From contig OX393581.1 in the NCBI GenBank assembly GCA_947652605.1, forward strand, positions 53,219,924 through 53,283,923: a stretch of DNA of 64,000 nucleotides. Direction: 5' to 3'. How positions within the stretch are numbered: the stretch's first letter is position 1; the number at the start of each line of letters is the position of its first letter. Positions 10,270 through 22,208 of the stretch are shown here, piece by piece. Made by a program: the position numbers and the translations under genes. Under the pieces are notes generated by a model. It ran no database searches. It was not told the origin of the DNA and worked only from the letters and a program-made list of their open reading frames with translations. The stretch comes from Elmis aenea. Lineage: Eukaryota > Arthropoda > Insecta > Coleoptera > Elmidae.

Positions 10270-11680
10270 TTGATTATTTGTCTTATTTGAATTATATGGA
10301 TCTGCATTTCCTCTTAAAATACGTTGATAGATCTTCCTCGTACAACGGCGTATCTATCATGTTAATATGTATTAAACACGTTTGTCTTGTTTAAAACCAA
10401 CATTGTATCTTAGCGTTTGAACATTACCAGTGGAGAGCCTCGTGTTTCGCCCACAGTGTTTATTAATCATCCCTCGTGCGCGATCTGGTATTCAGACATT
10501 TCGTGAAATCAACACCTATCTGCTTGCTCAGATAATCTAAATGTCACATACCAGAAAGCCACATTCAAAATCCACATAATTTAATCAAATTGATTTCATA
10601 AACAGCACGTTAGCCGCCAGCAAGTCTCTGCTCCATATTGCAAGATACACGACTCCAGCCCCGGAGAATCTGCGCCAGATTAAGTTGTCTACATTGAAGT
10701 CTCGGAGGTATTTTACAAAGTTAACCATATTGCCCTCTTGCATTAAGTGACATCGCGTGAATTCTAGAGAATTTTGAGCATATCGCGTCACATTACATAT
10801 GTCTTTTGTCAGTCGCCGGAATAGTAAAACACAATCTTATCATCTTGCTTTAAATGGCGTAACGTTAAACTCGCTTTTCTGTTTATTTCATTACTTTATG
10901 TGTTACGTTACAAGCCGCGAGACTTTTTGAGTAATTTTATTAAGCATTAGCAGTGTAAGAACTTGAATCGTTTGCCGGTTTTATAATGAGGGATGTTTCA
11001 CGCTGTGGGATTGCGAGGAAACAGTTAATCTTGAGAGTATTACTAATTTAGTTTGAGCTTTCACGTGGGTAATAACAGAAACCATGAAAATACGTAATAT
11101 CAAGATCAATAAAGTGAACAATGTTTTAGTCACACAGGATGTGAAACCTTACTAAGGTTGCGGTATGTATGAATTAAGATATGAAAACGGGTAGTTAGGA
11201 GCAGAATTAATTGGTTAATCCCAGCAACTTGCTTTGGTTAATATTTTCTGCGCTTGTACCGGGAATTCCGACTTTCTTTGCATAACATCGCGTTGAGAAG
11301 TTTAACTTTTTAACACCTGAAAAACCACTAGATTTAATTCCTATAAACATATCTCGAAATTTAAAAATATTACCCCCATGTTTTTAAAATATTCGGTTCT
11401 TTAAAATGCCATTCTAAAAACTTTTTTTTTTACTGGTATAGAACTTTTGTTTATATCTATATGTAACGGTTTCATACTTTATTTAAAAGGTAGTACCTAC
11501 GCCCAAGATATGAATTATTAATATTTTTTTTTACACACAATCTAAAGGTGTCGGATAATAATAACAAAAATGAAAATAGAAACTTATTTAGAACTTTAGA
11601 GTGAATTAGAAACTTAAACATTAAACATGTCGTTTTAAAACGAATATAAGAATATAATACATTTTTGGAATAATATTAAG
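10270..11680. other. Intronic stretch without recognised feature
   Basis: AT-rich and unique-looking. The - strand frame at 10585-10791 has no family resemblance. I see no exon borders or inverted repeats. Confidence 0.5.
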
Positions 11681-11683
11681 AGC

Positions 11684-12420
11684 ATTATTATTTCCGCGGA
11701 GGTGGTCCCCTTTCGAGTTCCTGTACTGCGACCTATTGGTCTATTATACTCTCCGGAATCCCCTTAGAATCCTGTGTTTTTGAAAAACTTCAGGATTTTC
11801 TTTTTTCTTTACTGATGTTTTTTTAACTCTTCTTGGTTGTTTTTTTTTCATTCCTAGAAGTCTACGGCGATAGGGTGTGAATCCTTCACACTGGCATAGT
11901 ACGTGAAGAGGAGTTTCTTCTTTTTCACCACATCCTCTGCATGTATCGGTCTCCGAGAGCCCTATTATGTAGAAGTGTTTGTTTAGCCCACAGTGTCCTG
12001 TGACGAGTCCTGTGGCTGCTCTGATGTCCACTCTGCTCATCCTGAGCATTTCTTCTTTCTTTTCTTTAGAGACCTTTTACAGGATAGTCTTAGAATGGGC
12101 TTGTCCTGCTAGTTTTTTCCAATGAGCATTGTGCCCCTGTATTAGTCCTTTAGACATCGCATGGAACAGGATGTACCAGTTGCGGGTTCTGGTCTGAAGA
12201 AAGGTGTCTCGCTACCCGTTTTGGCTAGGCGTCTGTCTTTTCGTTCTCCGGTATATTGGGAGTGTCCTGGACATCAGGACATCATACCAGTTTAAGGTTT
12301 TTTCTGCTTCCTAGCACGTTCCATGCAGTTCAGGACGTCCTGACTTTGCATCTGCTGAACCAAGAGCTTTTAACGCTGCTTGGCTGTCGGACACTATGAA
12401 GATTCTTGGAAGAATATTTA
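11684..12420 (-). mobile_element. Non-LTR retrotransposon 3' end: RNase H and zinc knuckle (copy A)
   Basis: The - strand begins RIFIVSDSQAALKALGSADA (RNase H core with its Asp), passes through PFFRPEP-like and GHCGLNKHFYIIGLSE stretches and ends with the knuckle CRGCGEKEETPLHVLCQCE. That order is the C-terminal region of RNase H-bearing LINEs (I/R1/Jockey group). The last open segment (11744-12049) is intact for 101 residues; earlier parts are frameshifted. The 3' end at 11684 reads CCTCCGCGGAAATAATAATG on the - strand, with no long poly(A). Confidence 0.85.
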
Positions 12421-12689
12421 GAAAATGCTGTTTGGTAATTTTACAGTGATAAAAAATGTGTGTACCAATGAATGGTTACATCTAAATGCTAATCTGTAAT
12501 TTAAAATAATGCTTTATTAAGTCTGGTTTAATAAAGAAACCCCTGTTGTGCGTTTGCTACATCCCGACATATTGGTTTTTCAGTGAAAATAAAATTCGTA
12601 AATTTTTTTTTCTCTAAATTGTAAAATGCACTCGGAACTAAAATCGAAATGAAATTCCCTGTACATTTCGGTCTCCCGTCGCGTCGTTT

Positions 12690-13140
12690 AGTTTTATTTC
12701 CACAGCGGTGAATAATTCCGTTTTATTTAGTATTATTCGCCTGAAGTACAATGGTCCAATTAACATTGCCGGCCGCGGAGGTGTACGGAACGTCACGCAT
12801 TACCTTTGTATGTCGCGATAGCTTGGGCATAACGACGTGCCGGCGCAAATGGCCGTTTCACACTCGCCAAACTCAAAATACACAAAAATTATAGGCGATC
12901 GCGCTCGAGCTGTTTTGTATGGCGCAGCGGTTTCCTTTCGTAAACATTCCCCAGGACTTTTTATGTTCGCGTGTCGTTAGAATGCGATGAATAATGGTGT
13001 CGAATTCCGGAGTGAGGTTGTTTATTGGGCAGCTAAGAGCGGTGCTATCTGCTCTCAGCAATAGCATGATTTACGGGCGCGATACAGACGCCGCTTCGAG
13101 TGTAGGATTTCGACTGCGATTTATTGCGGTTGCAGCTAAA
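12690..13140. other. GC-richer unique island inside the first intron
   Basis: CpG-rich stretch (GCCGGCCGCGGAGG, GGCGATCGCGCTCGAGC, CGCGTGTCG) without transposon similarity. The - strand frame at 12873-13067 shows no family. Possible enhancer or old regulatory DNA by composition only. Confidence 0.35.
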
Positions 13141-13468
13141 TAAACCGCAATTTAATTAACAAAATACGTTAAAATTAATTACAAACAATCGCGTATACTA
13201 CACAAGTTTGTTTCGGTTTATTCATTTCGTTGTTTGTCATGCCATATTCCCATTACGAAAAACAAACATTACACGTGGCTAAAGTGAATTATAATAACTG
13301 ACGAACTACGAACGTGTGTTCGAGGTTCGTAATAGTCGAAGGAATTATTTGTTTTCTAAATAAAGTTAACTGGAGTCATTGCAAACAAATTTTGCCAATC
13401 TCGTTTATAATTGTTTATGAAAACGATGAGATTGGGAAGCAATAATAAGACAAGCCAAAAATTTAGAA

Positions 13469-13901
13469 CCCTTTCACTGTCAAACCCGTAAATATACGTT
13501 ATTCTCTCCCTCAGAGTTAAAATTCTGGTGAATGGACCCTACGCATCCACCAGAATAATAACTTTAGAAATATTTACTTAAGACAAAAACATGCTTAATA
13601 TTTTTTAATTTATCTACAAGAAATATAGACTGTTCCATTTGAAATAGTAAAGTTGCATATTGATTCTCAAAAACTAAATACTCTGTGCATTTAAAAATAA
13701 TTGTAGGTTATATAGTTAATAAATTCTAACAACTTTTGTGAAAAACACTTTTTTGTTACTCCCGTAATAACAAAGATAATAAATAATTTGTCTTACAATT
13801 TGCCTAATTTTTAACCCGGCGCATCCACCAGAATTTTTCTTTTGAAAACAAAAACCCAACACAGAGCCTGTGCATATAAAAATTACCCGACAGTGAAAGG
13901 G
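13469..13901. mobile_element. piggyBac-like MITE, degraded
   Basis: Terminal repeats CCCTTTCACTGTC (13469) and GACAGTGAAAGGG (13889-13901) match the 'TTAA-CCCTTT..CTG' style of piggyBac ends. The flanks TTAGAA and TTTTAA look like decayed TTAA targets. GCATCCACCAGAAT occurs twice in the same orientation inside (about 13541 and 13822). No transposase. Confidence 0.65.
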
Positions 13902-14039
13902 TTTTAATATTGTAATTTTTCAAAAATTGAAGATTTTTGGGTTTGTAAAGTATAATAAACGTAATGGTTTTTTCTTTTGCGACGTTTCGGTGCAGGGTTC
14001 GTAACTTTTTTCCCTTTTTCACCTTTTTTTAAACCTTAA

Positions 14040-14660
14040 AGCGCCACAATTCCTCTTTTAGGAAAATTTTGTGTACAAATTGCTTCATTTATGATAAAAA
14101 AAACACTTAACTTTTTTGTTTTCATTTGTAAATTTATGAAAAATTCTTTTCTTCAACTTGGCATCACTAACATTAGAAAAAATTCCCTGTAGGTATTTAA
14201 ATTCTTCTCTTTCTTTGTCTTTTGCTTTAACTAGTTTAGTTTAATGTGCAGCGCTGGCAAGAAAACATTTTGTGGGCCAATTGAAGTTTTAAATATTAGT
14301 TTTTTCCTGGAACCAATTTATTTCTTTTCGGCCAGTATTTTGTATCATAGTGCCTTGCTGCATCTCTTCTATTCCATAAACAGAGGAAACAAAAGTATTT
14401 TGTGAATCCCCCTTGCATATCAAGTAACATAGCTATAACCTTCAAAGTTTCGACTAGTAGTCACTTGTGCTCTTCACACTAGGATTATTTCTACATTTTC
14501 ATATGATTCTCTTAGGCCCAAGAAACGTGCTTCTGAAGCATTTTTATTCCCATTGTATAACAGTACAACCTTCAAGCTGGACTTCGACGAATCTATGAGG
14601 AGTCGCCATTCTTTTGGTTCTTAAATGGTTCCTAATCCTTTCATAAGACCAATAATCTTA
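14040..14660 (-). pseudogene. TE-derived ORF relic, insect multicopy family (copy 1)
   Basis: The - strand reads EWRLLIDSSKSSLKVVLLYN-GNK at 14540-14620, and about 300 bp further LVKAKDKEREEFKYLQGIFS then NVSDAKLKK. I recognise the pattern 'WRLFIDSSKRSLKAVLLYNGN ... LPPLHIKLGLMKNFVKA---G--FKYL---FP-LSEAKLKEGIF' from a family of uncharacterised, highly repeated proteins in insects. Its enzymatic class is not known to me. Frameshifts and deletions make this copy dead. Confidence 0.6.
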
Positions 14661-14730
14661 TTATAATAGCACAGTAAATTTTCCATACTAAAGTAGAAAA
14701 ATAGAGTTTCATGAATATTAAAAAAAAACA

Positions 14731-14911
14731 TTCGGAATCAAGAAATTCGTTTGTTTTGAAGATATTCGGATAAATAACAAAAAAATCTTAGGTGGTGGAA
14801 ACTTTACAAGGCTAGATAGGATTCCAACTCCAAAAAAATATTATAAGAAGAACATATTTTCATCAATGTAACGGAAACATTGTTGACCTGTATAATTAAT
14901 GCTCAAAAGAT
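14731..14911 (+). repeat. Dispersed repeat, copy 2
   Basis: Second copy of the repeat at 5866-6040, in the same orientation, with an extra segment TCTTAGGTGGTGGAAACTTT in the middle that copy 1 replaces by unrelated bases. Confidence 0.58.
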
Positions 14912-16870
14912 CTTGTTTCCTAATCTTAAATCTTAAGCATGCATACGTTCATGTAACTCAGGAATTATAGACAGAAAATAATGATCATTGTATAATATCC
15001 TAATCTTAATAAGAAAATGGTAACTAATGGTAAAATTATCGATGCATTTCATGCGGTTTTATTGTAGCAGAAATGTGCACAATTGTTGGCGTTGCCGTAA
15101 GACCATTATTCTTTGTGAATTATTGATGTTTTACATATTCAGGCGAAGTTTCAGCAAAAGTAATTTTGTGTACGTTTAATTTTATAACCATATGGCTGGC
15201 GCAATAAATCTTGCAAACTTCTTCGCAACGCTTAATCATTTTCATGACTCCCTATTCATTTCCGACGTTAACGGCAATCAGAAATAAGTAATTCTTGCCG
15301 CTGCTAAGACCTGCAAACACACAACTTCATTATTGGTCATGAAATGATATCAAAAGAATTACAGGGTAATCTATTTTTTTTGTGGTTACAGCAGACGCAA
15401 ATAAAGCAGATTGAATTTTTTGGTCGTATTTAGCTTAAAATGACTTTTGAGTATACACTCTTACTCAATATTTTTGATTTAACGTTTATTATTAGAAGAC
15501 CATTTTTCCTGCCAATAATTGCCCAAAGACAATAATCCTGGAAACTATTTTTATCACTCCAATTACTGCTACCTAAACAACTTAACGATGCAGAATCCAG
15601 TCATAACCTACGACACAATATTTTACTCTTCTAAGCTCTCGTTGAAATACCTTCAAGGACATTATCTCCAATTCACTTTTATATTCGCCCACCGAAAGCA
15701 GTAATAATAAATTATGGCTGACTTATAGACGCAAATGAGACTCATAACTTTTGCTGTACTTTGAGATGTTTTCAACTTTTTATTTTGTGGACTTTTATGA
15801 AGTTTTCTAGTCAGGTCTTTAACCTTTAAATCCTTGCACAGATGAAATTTTATATAAAATCGTAGAAGAAGCCTTTGTCATTCGACTTCATTAAAACTTG
15901 TGGGTTTCTTTTATATAACGAGCAATAACTTAATGCGATAGATTTTCGTCATCTTTTTGTATTGTAAAATAAGCTAAAAACTTGTTGTTAGGTTCAGGGG
16001 CGACTCGTCCAGGGCTGCAGCCCCTCCAGAATTAAATGAAATTATGCATATTCTACTAACTCCTTCGCGTTTATAGAGGCGAACTCAACTTTTGGCAAGA
16101 TTAAGTATTATTTAATGAAAAATTAGATAAAATTAAATTTATTTTTAATTGTTCATCCCAATTAGTTTCTTCTAACCTTTGACATTATGTTACAAAACTC
16201 CACCTACGGGGTAAATTAAATATAAATTACATGTTCAAAAAATTCCAACGTTACACGTTTAAAAGCTCTCATTTCCCGTTCACTTAAACTTTATCGATTC
16301 TGCTTATCTAAATTCAATTACTTTATCATCAAATATTGATACTAAAACACGAGTAATCCTGTTAACTAACCCACGGACCCTCTTTGATAGGCCCAAGTCA
16401 ACATCTTAAGTGTTATCCAACACTAATTGAGTCTGTTCGGGTTTTGTGTCTCGGCAAAACATCGAATGTTCTTTTTGCGATGCCGCTTCTCTCACGAGGC
16501 AAATAATATTGAATTCTACATCTCAATGTGTACGGAAAGCCACTGTAAATAGTTGCAGGAAGTGGAAATAAGATATCGTACGACTAAGACGTTTCGCGAC
16601 AGAATTATATAATTTCAGAGTGCAGCCGTAGTTTGGGTGTTTTTTTGTTGTTGCAAATTATTGCAACTGTACTGTTGAACAGTTAATTTAATTTATGAAT
16701 GTCTTACTAGTTTAGGTTTAATATCATTTCTTTATGACGAAGACAAAACTGCTACTGTTATTGCTTATGTTTAACTAAACGATTTTTTCAATTAGTTAAC
16801 TACAAAAAAAATTCAATTAGATCTGTTCTTTATTTCTTCGTTTTCTTCCTAACAAGTTGTGCGATAGGTT
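14912..16870. other. Intronic stretch, mostly featureless
   Basis: No exon or complete element. 16000-16030 holds AGGGGCGACTCGTCCAGGGC then TGCAGCCCC, which resembles a transposon end but has no partner here. The frame at 15519-15704 has no recognisable family. Confidence 0.45.
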
Positions 16871-16879
16871 CAAGTCGTT

Positions 16880-16970
16880 TTCTTCTTCTTTTTAATCCTT
16901 GATTATATTTCTGCATCCCAGCCTATAATTGGCTAACTGTGACATATCTTACTGTGTAACTCCAAGATGA
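16880..16970 (-). mobile_element. LINE C-terminal scrap
   Basis: The - strand reads DMSQLANYRLGCRNIIKD, matching DVTQLGNNRQRYRNIIKN at 45000-45075 on the same strand. This is the end of a LINE polyprotein ('LA-DR--WR-II'). Confidence 0.5.
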
Positions 16971-17099
16971 GCATTCGAAAATGAATGGAAAAGACGAGGT
17001 CTGAGTAGTTGCCGGATGCTTAAGAACCCCTTAACTGATCTCCTACGAGGTGAGCGCCACAATTATCCCCCCTGTCATTAATGCACTTACTGCATCGTT

Positions 17100-20000
17100 T
17101 TAGCTAAAATAATATTCCTTCGGTTTTGCTTGACGCGCAATCTTGCTTGGCTGGTCTTTGTCCACCTATTTAACCAGTTTCGGCTGTTCTGTCAGCAAGT
17201 AAATCTTCTCCTTGTATCAGAGTATCTCGTTGATTGCTCCTGATGCTCTTAATAGTCTTCACGCTTTGGTTTTGTCTAAATAACTTCTGAACTAAAAGAG
17301 GCACAGTATTTTTCTTTTCAGATTTGAATTTAGCACAAAATTTTGGAAATTTTGCCTCCAATAAATCAAGCTTTTGAGATAAGCGAGATGTCGAGTCTTG
17401 TATTTGGGCCACCCTGTTTATGCGCAAACCTACTATATGCAGACTTCAGAAAATTGAGAGCTATAAATAACAATCGGTGCCAGCTGCGAGGCTTAAGCAT
17501 ATTTGTTTGAGTGGTCTGCAAGATGTGTGGGCAACTTATCAGTGTCACACTAAAGTATGGTTCGGTACACACACTATTTTTAGCGGCGTACGGTTTTTCC
17601 TCGTTTTGCCCTAGAATTCTGCCACAAAACTCGAAAGTATCATCCGTCCAACGTCTGTGTCGCATGACACAGTTCATCGAATAAAACCTAATACGTTTTA
17701 ACGTAGCAACAAATCTCTAAATCTTCAAAATAACCGTCTTAAATCCGGAAAATATGCATAAAGACGACGAATACTGCGAAAAAACACGAAGAAAAGCTTT
17801 TAGTACAGCATTATACATGGCCCATAATACATTATGTAGGTCGCTATTATGTAAATAAATGCACAATCTTAATGTCAATAATAGCATTCACCCAATTTGC
17901 ATCTGAATGCGACTTGTAAGTTACTTTTAAGCCGTACTGAAACGGTCTACAACTTGCGCGATATATAGGAAGGAAGACTGCAATTATAATAAAATCAACT
18001 TTAGTGTGTATACTTCAAAAGAAAGGAAGTGACATCACTTTACGAAAGAAATCTTTTAATACACAGAGCAAACATGTAACAAAACTCATGATATAACAGC
18101 TTTAGTGTATTTTACAGAATCAGTTAGTAATCACACCCTGTTCTTTGAAAACCGTTATTTAACAGAACATATAATTTTATATGTATATTTCTACAAATTT
18201 AACTTAAAAATCGCAGACAGAACGTATTGTATTGTGTAGGTTTAGTTATATCACACCCTTACTTGCTTAGAATACAGCCTAAAATTATATATTTTTCGGA
18301 AGTATTTAACGCTTTTTATAAAACAGAAATTCTCGGTTTATTTTTATAAAATTCGAAACATTTTTAGCTGCAGAAAAAAAACTTTTGTATTGTGCTGTTT
18401 CAGTTAGATAGCACGTTCTGTTTTTCGAAAACTCTTTTAAATTACGCCTTTTCTTCATAGTTTTAACGGTTTCCGAGAAAAGAAAATTTAGTTAACATTT
18501 TTTTAGATCCTAGAGTAATTTTAAATTAAAGGAAAAACTTAGTGTACCAGAAGGTGTTGATAAGCTTCTGACCTAGCCTAAAAAGAGCTTTAATTTCTGC
18601 AACGTTGCCACCTTCAAATTGGCTCTAGATCGATCTGGATGTTGCCACTCTCATTCGTTTTTGATCAGCATTTAGGCACAGGACATTTTGCTAATATTGT
18701 TGACCTGGCCATAATCAATTTCCTCACTGGATAATCCTTTCAAAAACAAACATTTGATGACCTAACGTTACTTGACATTGTCAAAATTCAAATCATCACC
18801 CGAAATGGCGTTAGAAAAAAATCTCAGTACGAAAATTACTGGTTTTTGATCTCAAACTGTGCTTTTTACTTGTCAAATATTGAACTAGATTCCATGGTAA
18901 CGTTGCTTTTGTTTATTAGAAATGACGAAGGCCAGAAACTTATTAATAGGGTCTCGTATATTGTGTGTTCTGTTAGCTTGATCCTTCCTTGGATTTAAAG
19001 CACAGTTAAAATTTCATTAGTCGTTTTTTACATTAAAAAAGTTTTCAGTGTCGCTTGCAAAACCGCGAGCACTACTTTTCTACTTTTGAGCGATGCTGTT
19101 TTAACTAATCCATACAACAAAAGCACAGCCTACTTTGCATTAGTTAGATTGCACGCGAGCTGTCTAGGAAATAATGGCTATCATTTTTAAGAGAGTTGGG
19201 TCTGAATACAGCTGTGATTTGTAAACAGCGACACATTGCCATTTATTCAGTCGGTTGAACAGTGGGTAATATTGCGGCATGAAAGCATTACCATAGAGGG
19301 TGCCTGAGCAATGAATCTGATGACGGATCTGTGTATGTTGGTTGACACAACTGGTTTAATCCGGGGGGATTAACACCTGCTCGCGGTTCATGCCGAGCTG
19401 ATTAAATGTAACGCTACGGTTTATGACGTACTTAGTTGCAGGATTAGGTTGGTAAAACTAATCGGAGTTCGTGTTTAAGTTGCAAACACTTTCTCGGCAG
19501 ATCCGCACACGATACTGCATGCATTATTAATAATGAAATGTTGTATCAGAGCGATTTGGTAATTATGATAGAGCTCTTAGCATATGCTCCCTGTGTTAGT
19601 TACATCGAGTTGACAACACAGACATACCCGTGCTTGGGAAGTTATAACACATTGTCTGGTTCGGTAATTATGCATATTAGATCATAAAGGAAATTAGAAA
19701 ACGTCTTTAACTTTTTTAATTAAATGTATGAGTACGTTCGGGATCTGCAGAATGTTGAAGAGTAGAACGGCTTCTTGGTGGTGGTTTTTTGCCTTAAACA
19801 AGTACTTGAAAAAAATAATATCTTGCAATCAGAAGACACATGTTGTCTGGTGAAAAAGTGGATTAACACCATCCAATATAAAGGTGTATATTTCGATTTT
19901 TGATTTAATTTAGTTTGTTAAGAATATTAAAAATTAATATCAGGTTAAAAACGAAGATACTTTTTCTTCTACCTAATAGCAGATGTTAAAAGACTACAAT

Positions 20001-20660
20001 GTTATGAGCACCTTCAGCAGATGACGAATGATCGATGACCCAAAAAGATATGTACTTGGATGCAGCCACGGAGAATGAGGAGATGCCAGCCACGATAAAA
20101 GTGGAAGCATGAAATGCAAAAACAATTTCTGGAGGAAACTCGAATGAAGATGACTTAGTGGCAAAGTAAGATGAAATATAAGATGCGAGAGATGGCGAAT
20201 GTTAGTATTGAAAATTGTCTTACATGTTTAAGTATTTGTGGAAAAGAAATTTGTTAAAAGCGTTTTTGAACCACAGTTTAAAATGTAGGTGCGATATAAC
20301 ATAACCAACCAGTTCCCTAAATGGTACTACTCAAAAAATATTTTATCGTGTTTCGTTTTTGATACCACTTTGCACGCAAGTTTATATTGGAAATTGTTGC
20401 TTTAATGTTTAATTTTATCTGTAATCATGTTAAGAACATACTAATTGGTCTAAAAGTGCTTATGTTACTGTAAAAATCTGGTCACCAAGAAATCTGCATC
20501 GCTACATAATGCTGCGGCAATTTGCGAAACCAATAAAATTTTTAAGTTCTGAGATCAAATATCCATTTGCCTCTATCTATAGTCGTATAAAAGCAGTTGA
20601 CTGCCAGATAACGAAAATAACCGAGATGTTACTTGCAGATTGATCGTTGATTCGATTAAG
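17100..20660. other. Intronic stretch with weak repeats
   Basis: 17170-17677 holds two overlapping - strand frames of 85 and 103 codons without family similarity. 18104-18430 shows three degenerate copies of a GTATTGTG-TTAGTTA-CAC type phrase. 18835-18990 is alignable to 30095-30290. 20000-20200 has a purine-rich piece that may be old LINE sequence but gives no secure motif. Confidence 0.4.
18835..18990 (+). repeat. Dispersed repeat with copy at 30095-30290
   Basis: Shared ordered blocks: TTTTGATC-CAAACT-TGCTTTT and TTAGAAATGACRAAGGC followed by an AAACTA/CTTATTAAT stretch. Similarity is about 70% by eye with gaps. Family unknown. Confidence 0.45.
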
Positions 20661-20666
20661 TAAAAA

Positions 20667-20900
20667 TTATATGATTGCTAACGTGAACATCGAACGACAA
20701 TTTCTCATGAAGTTGTGCAAAAACAACAAATTACTGAAATTAATTATTTGCTGTCCAATTTTTATGGAGCTTGTCATGTTTTGGTACTTAGCAACTGCTT
20801 GGGTATAGATTTTATTTAAACCCTGGTTGTTCATAACTTGCCACAGTTTGCATAGGATAACGCTATCATAGGCTTTAGCTAAGTCTATGAAGATCATATC
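20667..20900 (-). mobile_element. LINE reverse transcriptase relic
   Basis: Reads DMIFIDLAKAYDSVILCKLW then QVMNNQGLNKIYTQAV and QNMTSSIKIGQ. The F-I-D-L-x-K-A-Y-D-S motif carries the first RT catalytic Asp. Truncated on both sides. Confidence 0.75.
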
Positions 20901-21723
20901 TCACATAGTGCCTATATGGAGACTATAGTCAATGTCCCATCTCTTAAAATGAATGAGTTTAAGGTTTGGGAAGTTCAAATTGGGTCAAAGTTGTTGTGCT
21001 TAAAAAAGTACATTAACAAATTACAACTATGAAAATATTTTCATGTAAAAAAGTTACACTATTATTTTTTACTTATTTTTTTTAAATTTTCCTGTATAAA
21101 CAAAACTTTTTCTGTTCAGAATTGTCACATTGAAATTCCAAAACGTTTTAAGTTATAAAACCTAAGGTAATTACAAGTATTTCGGTAGAGAAACTAAATC
21201 CAGTTTCGTAAATATTACTTTTCTAGCAAATAAAACACCAAATCATTTCATAATTGGGTTTAATTATTGTTGCACAATTCCGCCGCCAAAGAAAATTAAA
21301 AAGCTCCTTGAAACTTGTAATTAGAGTAACTGTTGTAGCGAAAGCCTGTTTATCCAACTTCGAGACTTGGTTCTGGTAAAATATTCAAATAAACACTTGT
21401 ACGGTAAGCACTTTAATAACTAGTTAAGAATTCGCAACGGGCAAATTGTTAAATAGTCCGAAGGGTGTTTACGAGATTTTAAACGTGCTATAAATTTACT
21501 GGTGCAGTTTGTAAGACACTTTTGGGTCGGGCGGTCCTGTGAAGGATTAAGAAATACAAACTAAAGCAATGAATCTTCGGTAGTGGTTATGTGCTCCTGC
21601 AATTTGCAACAAGAATTTAATCTCTTTTTTCCATCTAAATAATAATTCCGTTTCTTGTAAAATTAAATTTGCTGGAACAATCAATGCACATACAAAAAAA
21701 TTTCAGTCAAAAGTAGAGTTTAT

Positions 21724-22208
21724 TTATTATTTCCGCAGAAGTGGTCCCCTTTCGGGGTCTGTACCTATGGGTCTATTGTACTCTCTGGTGATAGCCCCTT
21801 TCAGGAGTCCTGTGTTTTTGAAAAACTCCAGGATTTTCTTTTAACTTTTTCTTAACTTGTTGGTTTTTTCCATCCCTAGAAGACTACGCCGATAGGTTGT
21901 GAATCCTTCTCACTGGCATAGTACGTGAAGAGGAGTTTCTTCTTCTTCACCACATCCTCTGCATACATTGGTCTCTGAGAGCCCTAATATGTAGAAGTGT
22001 TTGTTTAGCCCAGAGTGTCCTGTAACGAGTCCTGTGGCTGCTCTGATGTATACTCTGCTCATCCTGAGCATTTCTTCTGTCTTTTATTTGGAAACCATTG
22101 GTAGAATGGGCTTGTCGTGCAACTTTTTTTCTCTGTATTAATATGTCATTAAGACACCGCTTGGCTGTTCCATAGGATGTACCAACTGCGGGTTCTGGTC
22201 TGAAGAAA
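21724..22208 (-). mobile_element. Non-LTR retrotransposon 3' end (copy B of the 11.7-kb family)
   Basis: Collinear with copy A from the 3' end to about 12190: same GGTCCCCTTTCG, CTGTGTTTTTGAAAAACT and CATAGTACGTGAAGAGGAGT blocks. The protein reading FFRPEPAVGTSYGTAKRCLN is the segment just before the GHC-LN-H part. Truncated at its 5' side at about 22208, as expected from incomplete target-primed reverse transcription. Same orientation as copy A. Confidence 0.82.

Noticed and set aside
17170..17677. Two overlapping minus-strand frames (85 and 103 codons)
   Set aside because: I looked for gag or transposase motifs and found none; not enough to call a gene.
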